DNA of 64,000 nucleotides from Marinobacter subterrani (GTDB lineage: Bacteria > Pseudomonadota > Gammaproteobacteria > Pseudomonadales > Oleiphilaceae), in the NCBI RefSeq assembly GCF_001045555.1, contig NZ_LFBU01000001.1:1922001-1986000 (forward strand). Reading direction: 5' to 3'. The position numbers and the translations under genes are program-made. Below, in pieces: positions 8,219 to 17,509 of this stretch; position 1 is the stretch's first letter, and the number at the start of each line of letters is the position of its first letter. Below the pieces are notes generated by a model. It was not told where the DNA came from. It saw only the letters and a program-made list of their open reading frames with translations, and made no database searches.

Positions 8219-10111
8219 TCAGAATGAGTACGAAACGCTGGCACTCACAAAATCACGGTCAGTCAACTCGTTATACGGCTTGCCGCCGAAAAAGTTTGTG
8301 TAGCCGATTTCACCGGTGATCTTGTTCTGATACACCGCCTCCAGTGACAGGCCGATCGCCTTGCTACCCTCGTTGAATGCACCTCCGGGTTGCGGGCTGT
8401 AGCCTTCCACGTCGTGACTCCAGGCCAACTGCGGTGACAGGTTCACACCGGCAAGGGCATTCGGATAGTCCCAAACCAGCCGTGTACGGTAACCCCAGGA
8501 GAAGTCGGTTGTGAAGCCTTCATTGTTGCAGTAGGAAACATTGATGTTTTCGGCACCCGCGCTCCCCTCACCGCTGCAAAGATCTCCGACTGTACTCGGG
8601 ATGACACCCACACCAAAAGTCCCGGACCGACCATAACGTGCCTCATCGTAACTCGGTAGATCATGAACGTAAGTGGCACCAAATTCAGTGATCAGAGAAA
8701 GGCGGCTGGCACCCATTACCTGATCGAAGAATTTGATCAACGTAAACTGGGCTTGCGATACGTTGAACCGGTCGTAACCGGAAACCGCCTCGCCGGCAAA
8801 GTTACCATTACCGGAATCGTCAAGCAGCTGTTGCTCGAGAAGGCTCAGAACCTCCCCATTCGGTCCACGTTTCTGTGCACCACCGTAAAGCAACTCAAAC
8901 GCGTTCCACTGCAACGGCATGTTATCGCGGAAGCTGTACTCCGCGCCCAGCGACCAGCCACCCGGGGTAGTGGTGTTGATGCTGATCCCGTAAAGATTGA
9001 TATTTTCCGGATACTCGATGAAGTAGCTCGGGAAGGTGGAATATGGTTTTGACGGGTCGTTTTTCTGCGTCCCAGTTGGACTGGAAGGATTACTCACGAC
9101 GCCACTGACGTAGGGCAGACGGCTGTTGTACTTGATGTAGTAGAAACCCAGCTCGGAATCGTTCAGGGCAGGTACATACCAGCGCAGAGCTACACCGAAC
9201 TGGTCTTTCGCATCGGCTTCTTTATCGCCAAGGCGCGGGGAAACAAAACCCTGTGCATACGCCTGGGAATCCGACAACTGACCAGCCAGGAGTACCGGGC
9301 CACAGCCATCGGCGGCGAAGTCGTTAGTGGAGAAGAAGGTGCCACAATCGTCCGGGCGTACTGGCTCCCAGTCGGTCTGGACGAACGTTTCCAGGGTAAT
9401 GTTTTCCAGTATGCCGGCCGACATATAGAACATCTCAACGGGCAGCAGCGCGTCTTTCAATTGGGAGCCCGGGGCCCGGAAGGCCGGAACATCCACCGGG
9501 TTGATGGTATTGATCCCGCCTTGGATGAACGTACTCTCACCCCAGCTCAGAACCTGCTGACCATAACGCAGACTGACCGGCACGTTGCCAAAGTACCAGT
9601 CGGAAAACACGTAGGCATCCAGAAGCTCTCCACCGGAGGCATTATCCGCGGCTTGGGGGTTGAGCTCCCGCTGCTGACCAACGTAATCCACAGCGCGCTG
9701 CTCGTCTTTCAATTCGAAATCGTACCAGTAGCGACCACGCAGCAGACCGCCTACCCGCGTCAGCATATCGCTGTTCACGTCGTAGTTAAGAAAGAGTTCA
9801 CTGTTGCCTTTGACAATCTTGGAGTAGGTATCCCATTGCTCGAAGTTCAGGTTACCGTCATCGTAGTTGTTGGTTGAAGCACCGGTAGTGGTGTTCGCGA
9901 ATTGCGGGCCCAGGTTACCCTGGGCGATCAGCCGGGCATCACGATCGGCAACCCGCCAGCCTACACCGGCAGACAATGTGGTGTTGAACTGGGCGTCCAC
10001 GTCTCCCAAATAGAATGAATAGGCAGCCGCCTGACCGGACATTCCGGCTGCAACTGCGACGGCCAGCGGCAATTTGGTCCAACGCTGCCATTGGTGTGTT
10101 TTTCTTGTCAT
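8219..10111 (-). CDS. DUF1302 family outer-membrane-like protein
   Basis: 630 residues from the ATG at 10111, which gives a standard signal peptide (MTRKTHQWQRW, then hydrophobic, cleavage after GQAAA). A GTG at 10165 would add 18 residues but has no ribosome binding site. Many alternating strands with aromatic ends, DUF1302-type sequence and a C-terminal Phe (VSASVSYSF) point to an outer-membrane beta-barrel. It is the first gene of the pair with DUF1329. About 240 bases upstream hold no gene except a family A palindrome, leaving room for an activator-dependent promoter. Function unknown; transport of a hydrophobic substrate is a guess. Confidence 0.83.
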   Translation of the reverse strand: MTRKTHQWQRWTKLPLAVAVAAGMSGQAAAYSFYLGDVDAQFNTTLSAGVGWRVADRDARLIAQGNLGPQFANTTTGASTNNYDDGNLNFEQWDTYSKIVKGNSELFLNYDVNSDMLTRVGGLLRGRYWYDFELKDEQRAVDYVGQQRELNPQAADNASGGELLDAYVFSDWYFGNVPVSLRYGQQVLSWGESTFIQGGINTINPVDVPAFRAPGSQLKDALLPVEMFYMSAGILENITLETFVQTDWEPVRPDDCGTFFSTNDFAADGCGPVLLAGQLSDSQAYAQGFVSPRLGDKEADAKDQFGVALRWYVPALNDSELGFYYIKYNSRLPYVSGVVSNPSSPTGTQKNDPSKPYSTFPSYFIEYPENINLYGISINTTTPGGWSLGAEYSFRDNMPLQWNAFELLYGGAQKRGPNGEVLSLLEQQLLDDSGNGNFAGEAVSGYDRFNVSQAQFTLIKFFDQVMGASRLSLITEFGATYVHDLPSYDEARYGRSGTFGVGVIPSTVGDLCSGEGSAGAENINVSYCNNEGFTTDFSWGYRTRLVWDYPNALAGVNLSPQLAWSHDVEGYSPQPGGAFNEGSKAIGLSLEAVYQNKITGEIGYTNFFGGKPYNELTDRDFVSASVSYSF

Positions 10112-10344
10112 TGGAAGGCTACTCCATTGTTGTTCTGAGTCGCTGCTCTGATTATTGGTGTTCACGATGTTTTGGAGGCTTCATGCACAGTGCTCGTGAT
10201 GTTGGCACTATAGCTAACGCCTTCGGGCGCTTTGATCAGTCAAAAGTATGATTTTGCCCTCACACCCCGTTTACCGCCGGGATTCGTCGCACTGAATCAC
10301 TATAGACAACAATGTTGTGGGCAACCAATAAAGCGGAACCCAAG

Positions 10345-10384
10345 AAAACGGGGTCAGATGAAAGCTTTCATCTGACCCCGTTTT
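10345..10384. terminator. Family A perfect palindrome, copy 2 (bidirectional terminator-like)
   Basis: Perfect 40-base palindrome: AAAAC, then GGGGTCAGATGAAA, and its complement ending GTTTT. A run of A before and T after makes it look like a rho-independent terminator on both strands. It lies 22 bases after the thiolase stop codon. Confidence 0.75.
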
Positions 10385-10406
10385 GAAGCCAGCTCCGCAA
10401 TCAGCC

Positions 10407-11591
10407 TTAGAGCATTTCGATAGCCATAGCCGTGGCTTCGCCGCCGCCAATGCAGAGCGCAGCGACGCCCTTCTTTTTGCCGTACCGCTGCAGAGCATAC
10501 ATCAGGGTAACCAGCAGGCGGGACCCGGTTGACCCGACGGGGTGCCCCTGGGCGCAGGCGCCACCGTGGATATTGACTTTTTCAGGGTCCAGGCCGAGTT
10601 CGCGGATGGGCATCATGGCCACCATGGCGAAGGCTTCGTTGATTTCGAACAGGTCGACGTCCTCCTTGCGCCAGCCGGTCTTGCCGAACAGGGTTTCGAT
10701 AGCGCCAACCGGCGCGCAGGTGAACTCTGAGGGGTGCTGGGACTGAGTACTATGGCCGGCGATGCGAGCCAGGGGCTTGAGGCCGCGCTTTTCGGCCTCG
10801 GATTCGCGCATCAGGACCAGTGCGGAGGCGCCGTCGGAGATGGAAGAGGCATTGGCCGCAGTCACGGTGCCGTCTTTGGCAAACGCCGGGCGCAAGCTCG
10901 GAATCTTGTCGATGTTGGCGTTGTGGGGCTGCTCGTCATCTTCAACAACCACCTCGCCTTTGCGAGCCTTGACGGTAACCGGAACGATCTCGTCCTTCAG
11001 CAGACCTTCTTCAATGGCTTTCTTGGCGCGGGTCAGTGAAGTAATGGCGTACTCGTCCATTTCTTCCCGGGTGTAGCCCTTTTTGTCCGCCATTTCCTGG
11101 GCGAAGGCACCCATCAGGCGGCCGGTTTCGGCGTCTTCAAGTCCGTCCAGGAACATGTGGTCCTGTGGTGCCTGCCCCGGCCCCATGCGATAGCCGCTCC
11201 GCACACCCTGGAGTATGTAGGGGGCATTAGACATGCTCTCCATACCGCCGGCCACCATGATGTCATTGCTGCCGGCCTTTATCAGATCATGGGCGAACAT
11301 GGCGGCTTTCATGCCGGAGCCGCAAAGCTTGTTGATGGTGGTGGCACCGGTATGATCCGGCAATCCGGCCTTGCGCATGGCCTGGCGGGCCGGGCCCTGC
11401 TTGAGGCCGGCAGGGAGAACGTTGCCCATGATGACTTCCTGCACATCCGCAGGCTGAAGGCCGGCCCGTTTCACAGCTTCGGCGATGGTGATGGCACCCA
11501 GGTCAGTGGCACTGACACTGGCCAGGCTGCCCTGGAATCCGCCCATCGGAGTACGGACGCCGCTTACGATCACTACGTTGTCACTGCTCAT
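10407..11591 (-). CDS. Acetyl-CoA C-acyltransferase (thiolase)
   Basis: 394 residues, full length for a type II thiolase. The acyl-accepting cysteine is Cys90 in INKLCGSGMKA; His350 in CAQGHPVG and Cys380 in ALCIGGGEA complete the active site. It joins two acetyl-CoA or cleaves 3-ketoacyl-CoA in the cytosol; the sequence does not show the direction or chain length. The usual GGAIALGHP motif reads GGACAQGHP here, which marks a subfamily but keeps the catalytic residues. It lies between two family A palindromes and so is probably transcribed alone. Its position beside the DUF1302/DUF1329/regulator set suggests a link to lipid or acyl-CoA metabolism. Confidence 0.9.
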   Translation of the reverse strand: MSSDNVVIVSGVRTPMGGFQGSLASVSATDLGAITIAEAVKRAGLQPADVQEVIMGNVLPAGLKQGPARQAMRKAGLPDHTGATTINKLCGSGMKAAMFAHDLIKAGSNDIMVAGGMESMSNAPYILQGVRSGYRMGPGQAPQDHMFLDGLEDAETGRLMGAFAQEMADKKGYTREEMDEYAITSLTRAKKAIEEGLLKDEIVPVTVKARKGEVVVEDDEQPHNANIDKIPSLRPAFAKDGTVTAANASSISDGASALVLMRESEAEKRGLKPLARIAGHSTQSQHPSEFTCAPVGAIETLFGKTGWRKEDVDLFEINEAFAMVAMMPIRELGLDPEKVNIHGGACAQGHPVGSTGSRLLVTLMYALQRYGKKKGVAALCIGGGEATAMAIEML

Positions 11592-11612
11592 ATCTGACTC
11601 TCTCCTAAAAGT

Positions 11613-11673
11613 GGGGTCAGATGAACTTGGGGTCAGATGAACTTTTCATCTGACCCCAAGTTCATCTGACCCC
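11613..11673. repeat. Family A nested palindrome, copy 3
   Basis: A 29 bp perfect stem (11613-11641 with 11645-11673) and a 3-base loop. Each arm contains the GGGGTCAGATGAA unit twice, separated by CTT, so one palindrome is nested in another. It lies between the zapE stop and the thiolase start, both on the minus strand. Confidence 0.85.
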
Positions 11674-11677
11674 GATT

Positions 11678-12811
11678 TCATGGTTTGTGGGGTGCCTCGA
11701 GGTATTCTCTGGACTGCATCTCCAGCAGGCGGGATTCGGTGCGCTCGAATTCGAAACTCAGCCGGCCGCCGGTATAGAGCCCAGTAATGGGGGCGGCTGC
11801 GGAGATGATGACCTTGACGTTGCGGTCGTAGAATTCGTCAATCATGTTGATAAAGCGGCGGGCCTGATCGTCATTGTCCTTGCCGAGAACCGGAACGTTG
11901 CTGATGATGATGGCGTGGAACTGGCGGGCCATTTCGATGTAATCATTCTGGCTGCGGGGGCCGTCGCAGACGGCCTTGAAATCGAACCAGACCACATCAT
12001 CCGCGTGGGCCTGGGCGGGAATCTTCCGACCATTGATTTCCATGGTTTTACTGTGTTTGCCGGCTTCAACCGCCAGTCCGTCGAAGCTCTTCCGGAGGCT
12101 GATGTCCGCGTCCTCATCCAGAGGCGAATGGAACAGCTCCGCCTGCTCAAGGGTCCGCAGCCGGTAGTCCACACCACCGTCAACGTTCACCACATCGGTG
12201 TGCTTTTTGACCAGTTCAATCGCGGGCAGGAAGCGGGCACGCTGAAGCCCGTCCTTGTAGAGCCCGTCTGGCACGATATTGGAGGTACACACCAGGGTCA
12301 CACCCCGGCTGAACAGGCCGTCCATCAGGGTCGCCAGTATCATGGCGTCGCCGATGTCCGAGACGAAGAATTCATCAAAACAGATAACCCGGGTCTCGTC
12401 CGCGAACTTTCTGGAAACCAGCTCCAGGGGGTTCTTCTCTCCCTTGAGGGATTTGAGTTCGTTGTGAACCCGCTGCATGAACCGGTGAAAGTGCACCCGC
12501 ATCTTGCGATCGAACGGCAGCGACTCGTAGAAAGTATCCATCAGGTAGGTCTTTCCGCGGCCTACACCGCCCCAGAAATACAGCCCCTTGACCGGCTTTT
12601 CGCGACCTTTTTTCAGTTTGCGGCGCAGTTTGGTCATTGCCTTGTTACGATCGCTTTCGGCTTCCACCAGTTTGTCGTACAGTGACTGCAGGCGCCTGAC
12701 GGCATCTTCCTGGGCCGGGTCCTTCTGAAAATCCGGGCGCTCAAGATCCTTCTGGTAACGTTGCCAAGGGGTCAGGGTCGCACTGGTTTCGGAGGACATC
12801 GCAGCTGTCAT
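11678..12811 (-). CDS. zapE: Cell division protein ZapE (AFG1-like ATPase)
   Basis: 377 residues. Walker A is GGVGRGKT (about residue 81-88), and ICFDEFFVSDI is the Walker B region. Length and sequence fit the AFG1/ZapE ATPases. In E. coli ZapE interacts with FtsZ and is needed for division under some stresses. The ATG at 12811 was chosen because GGGAA lies about nine bases upstream; a TTG one codon earlier and an ATG at 12799 are alternatives. The gene is divergent from zapG with about 195 bases between them. Both are cell-envelope or division genes that are neighbours in other gammaproteobacteria. Confidence 0.9.
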   Translation of the reverse strand: MTAAMSSETSATLTPWQRYQKDLERPDFQKDPAQEDAVRRLQSLYDKLVEAESDRNKAMTKLRRKLKKGREKPVKGLYFWGGVGRGKTYLMDTFYESLPFDRKMRVHFHRFMQRVHNELKSLKGEKNPLELVSRKFADETRVICFDEFFVSDIGDAMILATLMDGLFSRGVTLVCTSNIVPDGLYKDGLQRARFLPAIELVKKHTDVVNVDGGVDYRLRTLEQAELFHSPLDEDADISLRKSFDGLAVEAGKHSKTMEINGRKIPAQAHADDVVWFDFKAVCDGPRSQNDYIEMARQFHAIIISNVPVLGKDNDDQARRFINMIDEFYDRNVKVIISAAAPITGLYTGGRLSFEFERTESRLLEMQSREYLEAPHKP

Positions 12812-13006
12812 CAAGGTATTCCCGGAAGTTGGTCGAAAATTTGGGCGCCGTATTGTCTCGCATTTGGCGATTTTTCGCCACGTCGGACGTCAGAGGAGCA
12901 ATACGACGATTGGCGCAAGCGACAATCATGGGATGATGGCGCCCGGGGCGTTATACTCGTTAAGCAAGGGCTTGGCTCATTTCTAGGTAAAAGGACGACA
13001 CAGCAT

Positions 13007-13447
13007 ATGACAAACCTGATTCTGGCAGCGATTGCCGCATTGGTTGTTGGCATTGTCATCGGGGTATTTGTTGGCCGTTCCGGGCAGGGAACGACGCTTC
13101 GGCAGCGCCGGGCGGAACAGCAGATTGACGAACTGAGAAGCGAATATACCCGCTACCAGGCCCAGGTGAATGAACATTTCATGGAGTCGGCCCACCTGCT
13201 GCGCCGGTTCAATGATGTCTACCGGGATGTAAACCAGCATCTGGCCCGTGGTGCCAATCGTCTTTGCAATGACGAGGACTGGATGGAGGAACTGGCGCAG
13301 GAGACCTCCAAGAAGCGCCTGGAGGAAGTCCGCGAGGATGCGGCCGAGCCGCCACGGGATTATGCGCCGAAGTCGGATCCGAAGGATACCGGGACGCTTG
13401 CTGAGGACTTCGGTCTGAAGAAGGGTGATAAGGCTCAGCAGGCCTGA
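13007..13447 (+). CDS. zapG: ZapG/YhcB inner-membrane protein (DUF1043)
   Basis: 146 residues. One N-terminal membrane helix (about residues 4-22, with a glycine-rich GIVIGVFVG) is followed by a cytoplasmic coiled-coil rich in Arg/Glu and a charged tail. This is the YhcB/ZapG pattern; the family links division and envelope growth. The ATG at 13007 follows AAGGA with 11 bases between; the frame extends upstream without a start as good. Convergent with the Nif3 gene; family B and family A elements lie between them. Confidence 0.85.
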   Translation: MTNLILAAIAALVVGIVIGVFVGRSGQGTTLRQRRAEQQIDELRSEYTRYQAQVNEHFMESAHLLRRFNDVYRDVNQHLARGANRLCNDEDWMEELAQETSKKRLEEVREDAAEPPRDYAPKSDPKDTGTLAEDFGLKKGDKAQQA

Positions 13448-13487
13448 TTACTGCTAAACCCTCTAGAGCCTGTTAGCTTTTGTGCAG

Positions 13488-13601
13488 GAGCGGGCCAGAA
13501 TGTGCTTTCCAAAACCCGCTCCTTGCGGCACGTCCCTGTGACGCTTGGGCTCCGCCATCCATGGCTACGCACAGTTTTGGAAAGCACATCCTGACCCGCT
13601 C
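13488..13601. repeat. Family B element 1 (two-hairpin core, minus orientation)
   Basis: Outer stem of 28 bp (13488-13515 with 13574-13601, two mismatches) around a 58-base core. Read on the minus strand the core holds two hairpins, GCCATGGATGGC and CACAGGGACGTG, each exposing ANGGA in the loop. It lies between convergent zapG and the Nif3 gene. Confidence 0.9.
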
Positions 13602-13634
13602 GTTCTGACTGCAGTGCTATTCGCCTTTGAATCA

Positions 13635-13664
13635 GGGGTCAGATGAAAGCTTTCATCTGACCCC
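13635..13664. terminator. Family A perfect palindrome, copy 4
   Basis: Thirty-base perfect palindrome of GGGGTCAGATGAAAG and its complement, 10 bases after the Nif3-family stop codon. Its position at the 3' end of the gene suggests a terminator role, but only a weak T run follows. Confidence 0.65.
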
Positions 13665-13674
13665 GTGTTCGCCG

Positions 13675-14418
13675 CTATACCGGATTGTCGCAATCGATGA
13701 ATTGATGATTTACCCCGAACGCCTCAGCTAATGCCTTTCCGAGAGCCTGCACGCCATAACGCTCAGTGGCGTGATGACCAGCTGCATAGTAGTGGATACC
13801 ACATTCTCTGGCCGTATGCGTCGTCGGCTCGGAGATTTCACCACTGATATAAGCGTCCAGGCCAGCATCCAGCGCGGTATTGATAAATCCCTGGGCAGCA
13901 CCGGTGCACCACCCTACCCGTTTGATAGTTGCCGGACCCTCGCCAACCCAGAGCGGTTCCCGGTGAAGTTGCCTTGCGAGATGGAGACCGAATTTCTCGG
14001 GAGACATTGCCTCGTCCAGCTCACCTTCCCAGACCAAACCACCGAGTGGACGCGGATTCTTGATACCCAGAACGTCCGCTAACTGGCGATTGTTGCCATA
14101 CTCCGGATGATCATCCAATGGGAGGTGGTAGGCGACAAGATTGATGTCGTTGTCCAGGAGTTGCTTCAGGCGTTCACGCTTCATTCCCTGAATGCGTTGG
14201 TCTTCGCCTTTCCAGAAGTAGCCGTGGTGAACGAGGATCATATCTGCGTTCGACTCGATGGCGGCTTCGATCAGCGCTTTTGAGGCGGTGACACCCGAAA
14301 TAATAGTATTGATCTCGGACTTGCCTTCAACTTGGAGTCCGTTGGGGCAATAGTCCTGAAAGTCCCCCGGCTGCAGCCATTCGTTGATTTTATTCAGGAT
14401 GTCGTTTCGGTTCGCCAT
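13675..14418 (-). CDS. Nif3/YbgI-family metal-binding protein
   Basis: 247 residues, the length of the short (E. coli YbgI-like) Nif3 proteins. Conserved metal-binding histidines are visible in MILVHHGYFW, in AYHLPLDDHPEYGNN and in the C-terminal YYAAGHHATERYG, with Glu in the last motif. Members form toroidal hexamers with a two-metal site; they are often annotated as GTP cyclohydrolase I type 2, but the biological role is uncertain. It is downstream of hisC on the same strand, with a family B element between. Confidence 0.88.
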   Translation of the reverse strand: MANRNDILNKINEWLQPGDFQDYCPNGLQVEGKSEINTIISGVTASKALIEAAIESNADMILVHHGYFWKGEDQRIQGMKRERLKQLLDNDINLVAYHLPLDDHPEYGNNRQLADVLGIKNPRPLGGLVWEGELDEAMSPEKFGLHLARQLHREPLWVGEGPATIKRVGWCTGAAQGFINTALDAGLDAYISGEISEPTTHTARECGIHYYAAGHHATERYGVQALGKALAEAFGVNHQFIDCDNPV

Positions 14419-14462
14419 AAATGCTTCACTCCGGACTATTTCAGAAAAGCTCAGACGAGCGA

Positions 14463-14560
14463 GGTAGGCGCCCCTTTCCGGGAATGTAGAGGGCCAAGGA
14501 TGGCCCGAAACAAGCGCACATGGATGTGCTCGTAGCGGTTCCCGGGAAGGGGCGCCTACC
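14463..14560. repeat. Family B element 2 (plus orientation)
   Basis: Outer stem of 22 bp (14463-14484 with 14539-14560, one mismatch) and a 54-base core with hairpins GGGCCAAGGATGGCCC and GCACATGGATGTGC. It fills the gap between hisC and the Nif3 gene, both on the opposite strand. Confidence 0.9.
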
Positions 14561-14585
14561 TTGCTCTACCCGCCAACTAAACAGG

Positions 14586-15638
14586 CTAGAGAGACCGGAG
14601 CCCCCCAATCAATGCGTCATTCTGCTCGACCGTGCCAATGGTAATTCGCAGGAATTCGCTAATTCGGGGCTTGTTAAAGCGCCGGACAATAATGCCCTGC
14701 TCCCTCAGGCCTCTGGCCAAAACTTCCCCCGACTGCTCTTTATGACGGGCAAAGACGAAGTTCGCCTTTGAGGGTAACACCTCGAACCCAAGATCCTCGA
14801 GGGCGGCGGTTACACGCTCGCGCTCGGAGATCACGCCATCGCAGCACTTCCGGAACCAGGCTTCGTCCTCGTAAGCTGCTTTCGCACCGGCCAGGGCCAG
14901 GCGATCCAGCGGGTAGCTGTTGAAACTGTTTTTGACCCGGTTCAGGGCTTCGATCAGATCCGGATGGCCGACTGCGAAACCTACCCGTAAACCGGCCAGC
15001 GACCGGGCTTTGGAAAGCGTTTGGCAGACCAGCAGGTTCGGGTATTTGTCGACCAGGGTGATGGCACTCTCGCCGCCGAAGTCCACGTACGCCTCGTCAA
15101 CCACGACGACGCGATCCGGGTTGGCCACCAGGATGTCTTCCACATGCTGCAACCCAAGATATCGCCCGGTCGGGGCATTCGGGTTCGGGAAGATTACCCC
15201 GCCGTTGGGCTGTTTGAAATCATCCGGGTTGATTTCGAAGCTTTCCGTCAGCGGTACTGTTTTGCTCTCGATGTTATAGAGGCCGCAGTAAACCGGATAG
15301 AAACTGTAGGTAATGTCCGGGAACAGGATTGGTTCGCCGTGCTGGAACAGGCCAAAGAAAATGTGGGCCAGCACTTCATCCGAACCGTTGCCCAGGAAGA
15401 CCTGTTCCGGTTTCACCTTGTGGTAGGCCGCGATGGTCTGGCGCAGGCTTTCGCCTTCCGGGTCCGGATAAAGACGGAGGCCATCATTCACTTCGGCCCG
15501 GATGGCTTCGATGACTCTTGGTGAGGGGCCGAAGGGGTTTTCGTTGGTGTTCAGCTTCACCAGGTTGGCCATTTTTGGCTGCTCGCCTGGGACATAGGGA
15601 ACCAGGTCGTTTACCAGGGGGCTCCAGAATTTGCTCAT
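14586..15638 (-). CDS. hisC: Histidinol-phosphate aminotransferase
   Basis: 350 residues, normal for HisC. A PLP-dependent fold-type I aminotransferase: the substrate loop [11 protein letters not shown] at 30-40, the PNPNAPTG motif at 151-158, DEAYVDF at 181-187 and the PLP-binding lysine Lys210 in TLSKARS. It converts imidazole acetol phosphate and glutamate to histidinol phosphate in histidine synthesis. It follows hisD on the same strand, but 276 bases with a REPIN and a family B element lie between, so its expression may be partly independent of hisD. Confidence 0.95.
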   Translation of the reverse strand: MSKFWSPLVNDLVPYVPGEQPKMANLVKLNTNENPFGPSPRVIEAIRAEVNDGLRLYPDPEGESLRQTIAAYHKVKPEQVFLGNGSDEVLAHIFFGLFQHGEPILFPDITYSFYPVYCGLYNIESKTVPLTESFEINPDDFKQPNGGVIFPNPNAPTGRYLGLQHVEDILVANPDRVVVVDEAYVDFGGESAITLVDKYPNLLVCQTLSKARSLAGLRVGFAVGHPDLIEALNRVKNSFNSYPLDRLALAGAKAAYEDEAWFRKCCDGVISERERVTAALEDLGFEVLPSKANFVFARHKEQSGEVLARGLREQGIIVRRFNKPRISEFLRITIGTVEQNDALIGGLRSL

Positions 15639-15675
15639 CGTTTTTGCACTCCATTTGGTGCTGACGGTCGCCTGT

Positions 15676-15765
15676 CAGGTTCCCTCCCGAGAACCGCTAC
15701 AAGCACATCCATGTGCGCTTGGCTCCGGCCATCCATGGCCTCCGACATTCTCGGTAAGTGACCTG
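15676..15765. repeat. Family B element 3 (minus orientation, decayed stem)
   Basis: The core is intact (hairpins GGCCATGGATGGCC and GCACATGGATGTGC on the minus strand) but the outer stem pairs only at its ends (5 bp and 7 bp around an internal mismatch; arms 15676-15693 and 15748-15765). It starts 38 bases upstream of the hisC start codon, in the sense orientation for hisD-hisC readthrough. Confidence 0.75.
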
Positions 15766-15800
15766 CCCGCCACCCTGCATACTTTGGGAGATAAACCACA

Positions 15801-15895
15801 GTCGGATTACGGCTTCGCCTAATCCGACCTACGGGATACCTGCGTCATTGGGTGATGTCGTCATGTAGGTCGGATTAGCGAAGCGTAATCCGACA
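15801..15895. repeat. REPIN, family C copy 1
   Basis: Two inverted REP hairpins facing each other: GTCGGATTACGGCTTCGCC... at 15801-15832 and GTAGGTCGGATTAG... at 15865-15895. The GTAGG head and hairpin body are typical of REP sequences moved by RAYT transposases. It lies between hisD and hisC. Confidence 0.85.
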
Positions 15896-15914
15896 ACGAG
15901 TCCGACACTTAAAC

Positions 15915-17222
15915 TTAATCCTTGATCCGATATTCCGCCGACCGCGCGTGGGCTGTTAACCCCTCGCCCCTGGCCAGAACCGATGCCACGCGCCCCATCC
16001 GGTCAGCACCACTGGCACTAAAGCCGATGATGGAGGACCTCTTCTGGAAATCGTAGACACCCAGAGGTGAGGAGAACCGTGCTGTGCCACTGGTGGGCAG
16101 CACGTGGTTCGGGCCTGCGCAGTAGTCGCCGAGCGCTTCCGCGGTGTAGCGGCCCATGAAGATGGCGCCGGCGTGGCGGATGTCTTCGAGCATCGCCTCC
16201 GGGTCTTCTACCGACAGCTCAAGATGTTCCGGCGCGATCCGGTTGGAGACGGCCGCGGCTTCTTTCAAATCGGCGACCTGGATCAAAGCGGCGCGGTCGG
16301 TGATGGAGGTACGGATTATGTCGGCACGCTCCATGGTTGGCAGTAATTTGTTGATGCTGGCTTCCACCGCATCCAGGAATTCGGCGTCCGGGCTGATCAG
16401 GATGGACTGGGCCTGCTCGTCGTGCTCGGCCTGCGAGAACAGATCCATGGCGATCCAGTCCGGGTCGGTTTTGCCGTCGCAAATCACCAGGATTTCCGAG
16501 GGGCCGGCGATCATGTCGATACCGACCACGCCGAAAACTTCCCGCTTGGCGGTGGCAACAAATATGTTGCCTGGGCCGACGATTTTATCGACGGCAGGGA
16601 TGGTTTCGGTGCCATAGGCCAATGCGCCTACGGCCTGAGCGCCACCTACCGTGAATACCCGGTCGACACCGGCTATCGCTGCGGAGGCCAGCACCATGTC
16701 ATTCACCACACCATCCGGTGTCGGGACGACCATCACTACTTCGCTCACCCCGGCAACTTTCGCGGGAATGGCGTTCATCAGCACAGACGACGGGTAAGCG
16801 GCCTTACCGCCGGGCACATACAAGCCGGCTCGATCCAGAGGTGTAACCTTCTGGCCAAGCACCGTGCCGTCTTCGTCTTCATAGTGCCAGGACTTCTGGT
16901 TCTGCCGCTCGTGATAGTCCCGGATCCGCTCAGCCGCCTTCTCAAGGGCGATGCGCTGGTCCCGGGGAATCACTTCCAGAGCTTGCTGCAAACGGCTTTG
17001 ATCCATTTCCAGCTCGGCGACAGAGCCAACCTTCAAGCGATCAAACTTCTCGGTAAATTCAAGAACCGCCTGGTCACCGCGGGTTTTCACCTCATGCAGG
17101 ATATGACGTACCGCCTCGTTCACCTGATGATCAACGCTGTCGTCCCAAGCCAGCAGTTTGGCCAGAGAACTGTCGAAGTCACTTTGGGAGGCGCTCAATC
17201 GCTTGATGGTTACGTCGGTCAT
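15915..17222 (-). CDS. hisD: Histidinol dehydrogenase
   Basis: 435 residues from the ATG at 17222, with AGGA nine bases upstream; an upstream start at 17249 adds nine residues without better support. The HisD signatures are present: a zinc/substrate region AGPSEILVI, the EHLEL motif and the [16 protein letters not shown] segment. It oxidises histidinol to histidine with two NAD+ in the cytosol, the last step of histidine synthesis. hisG lies upstream on the same strand with 287 bases of repeats between. Confidence 0.95.
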   Translation of the reverse strand: MTDVTIKRLSASQSDFDSSLAKLLAWDDSVDHQVNEAVRHILHEVKTRGDQAVLEFTEKFDRLKVGSVAELEMDQSRLQQALEVIPRDQRIALEKAAERIRDYHERQNQKSWHYEDEDGTVLGQKVTPLDRAGLYVPGGKAAYPSSVLMNAIPAKVAGVSEVVMVVPTPDGVVNDMVLASAAIAGVDRVFTVGGAQAVGALAYGTETIPAVDKIVGPGNIFVATAKREVFGVVGIDMIAGPSEILVICDGKTDPDWIAMDLFSQAEHDEQAQSILISPDAEFLDAVEASINKLLPTMERADIIRTSITDRAALIQVADLKEAAAVSNRIAPEHLELSVEDPEAMLEDIRHAGAIFMGRYTAEALGDYCAGPNHVLPTSGTARFSSPLGVYDFQKRSSIIGFSASGADRMGRVASVLARGEGLTAHARSAEYRIKD

Positions 17223-17281
17223 TTCATCGTTCCTGCTGCAGGAGAACATTACTTTGGTCTTGATGCTGCTGCCAAATTTCC

Positions 17282-17311
17282 GGGGTCAGAAGAAAGCTTT
17301 CTTCAGACCCC
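17282..17311. repeat. Family A near-palindrome, copy 5
   Basis: GGGGTCAGAAGAAAG and a near complement; one unpaired A/A position in each arm. It lies 60 bases upstream of the hisD start, within the hisG-hisD gap. Confidence 0.6.
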
Positions 17312-17349
17312 TACTTCCACACGGGGCTTTCCAAGCAAAACTGTCTGAC

Positions 17350-17463
17350 GAAGTGATCGGGGCAGGCATTCCAAAACTGTGCGGAGCCATGGATGGCGGA
17401 GCCCAAGCGTCACAGGGATGTGCCGCAAGGAGCGTGTTTTGGAATGCCTGCCCCGATCGCTTC
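17350..17463. repeat. Family B element 4 (plus orientation)
   Basis: Outer stem of 28 bp (17350-17377 with 17436-17463, one mismatch) and a 58-base core with hairpins GCCATGGATGGC and CACAGGGATGTG. The second contains ACAGGGATGT, an exact match to the core of the CsrA consensus ACARGGAUGU. It lies between hisG and hisD, antisense to them. Confidence 0.9.
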
Positions 17464-17509
17464 AGCCCCAAGGTTCAAGTTGGAAAGCCTTTCTGAAGCC
17501 AACCCTACC

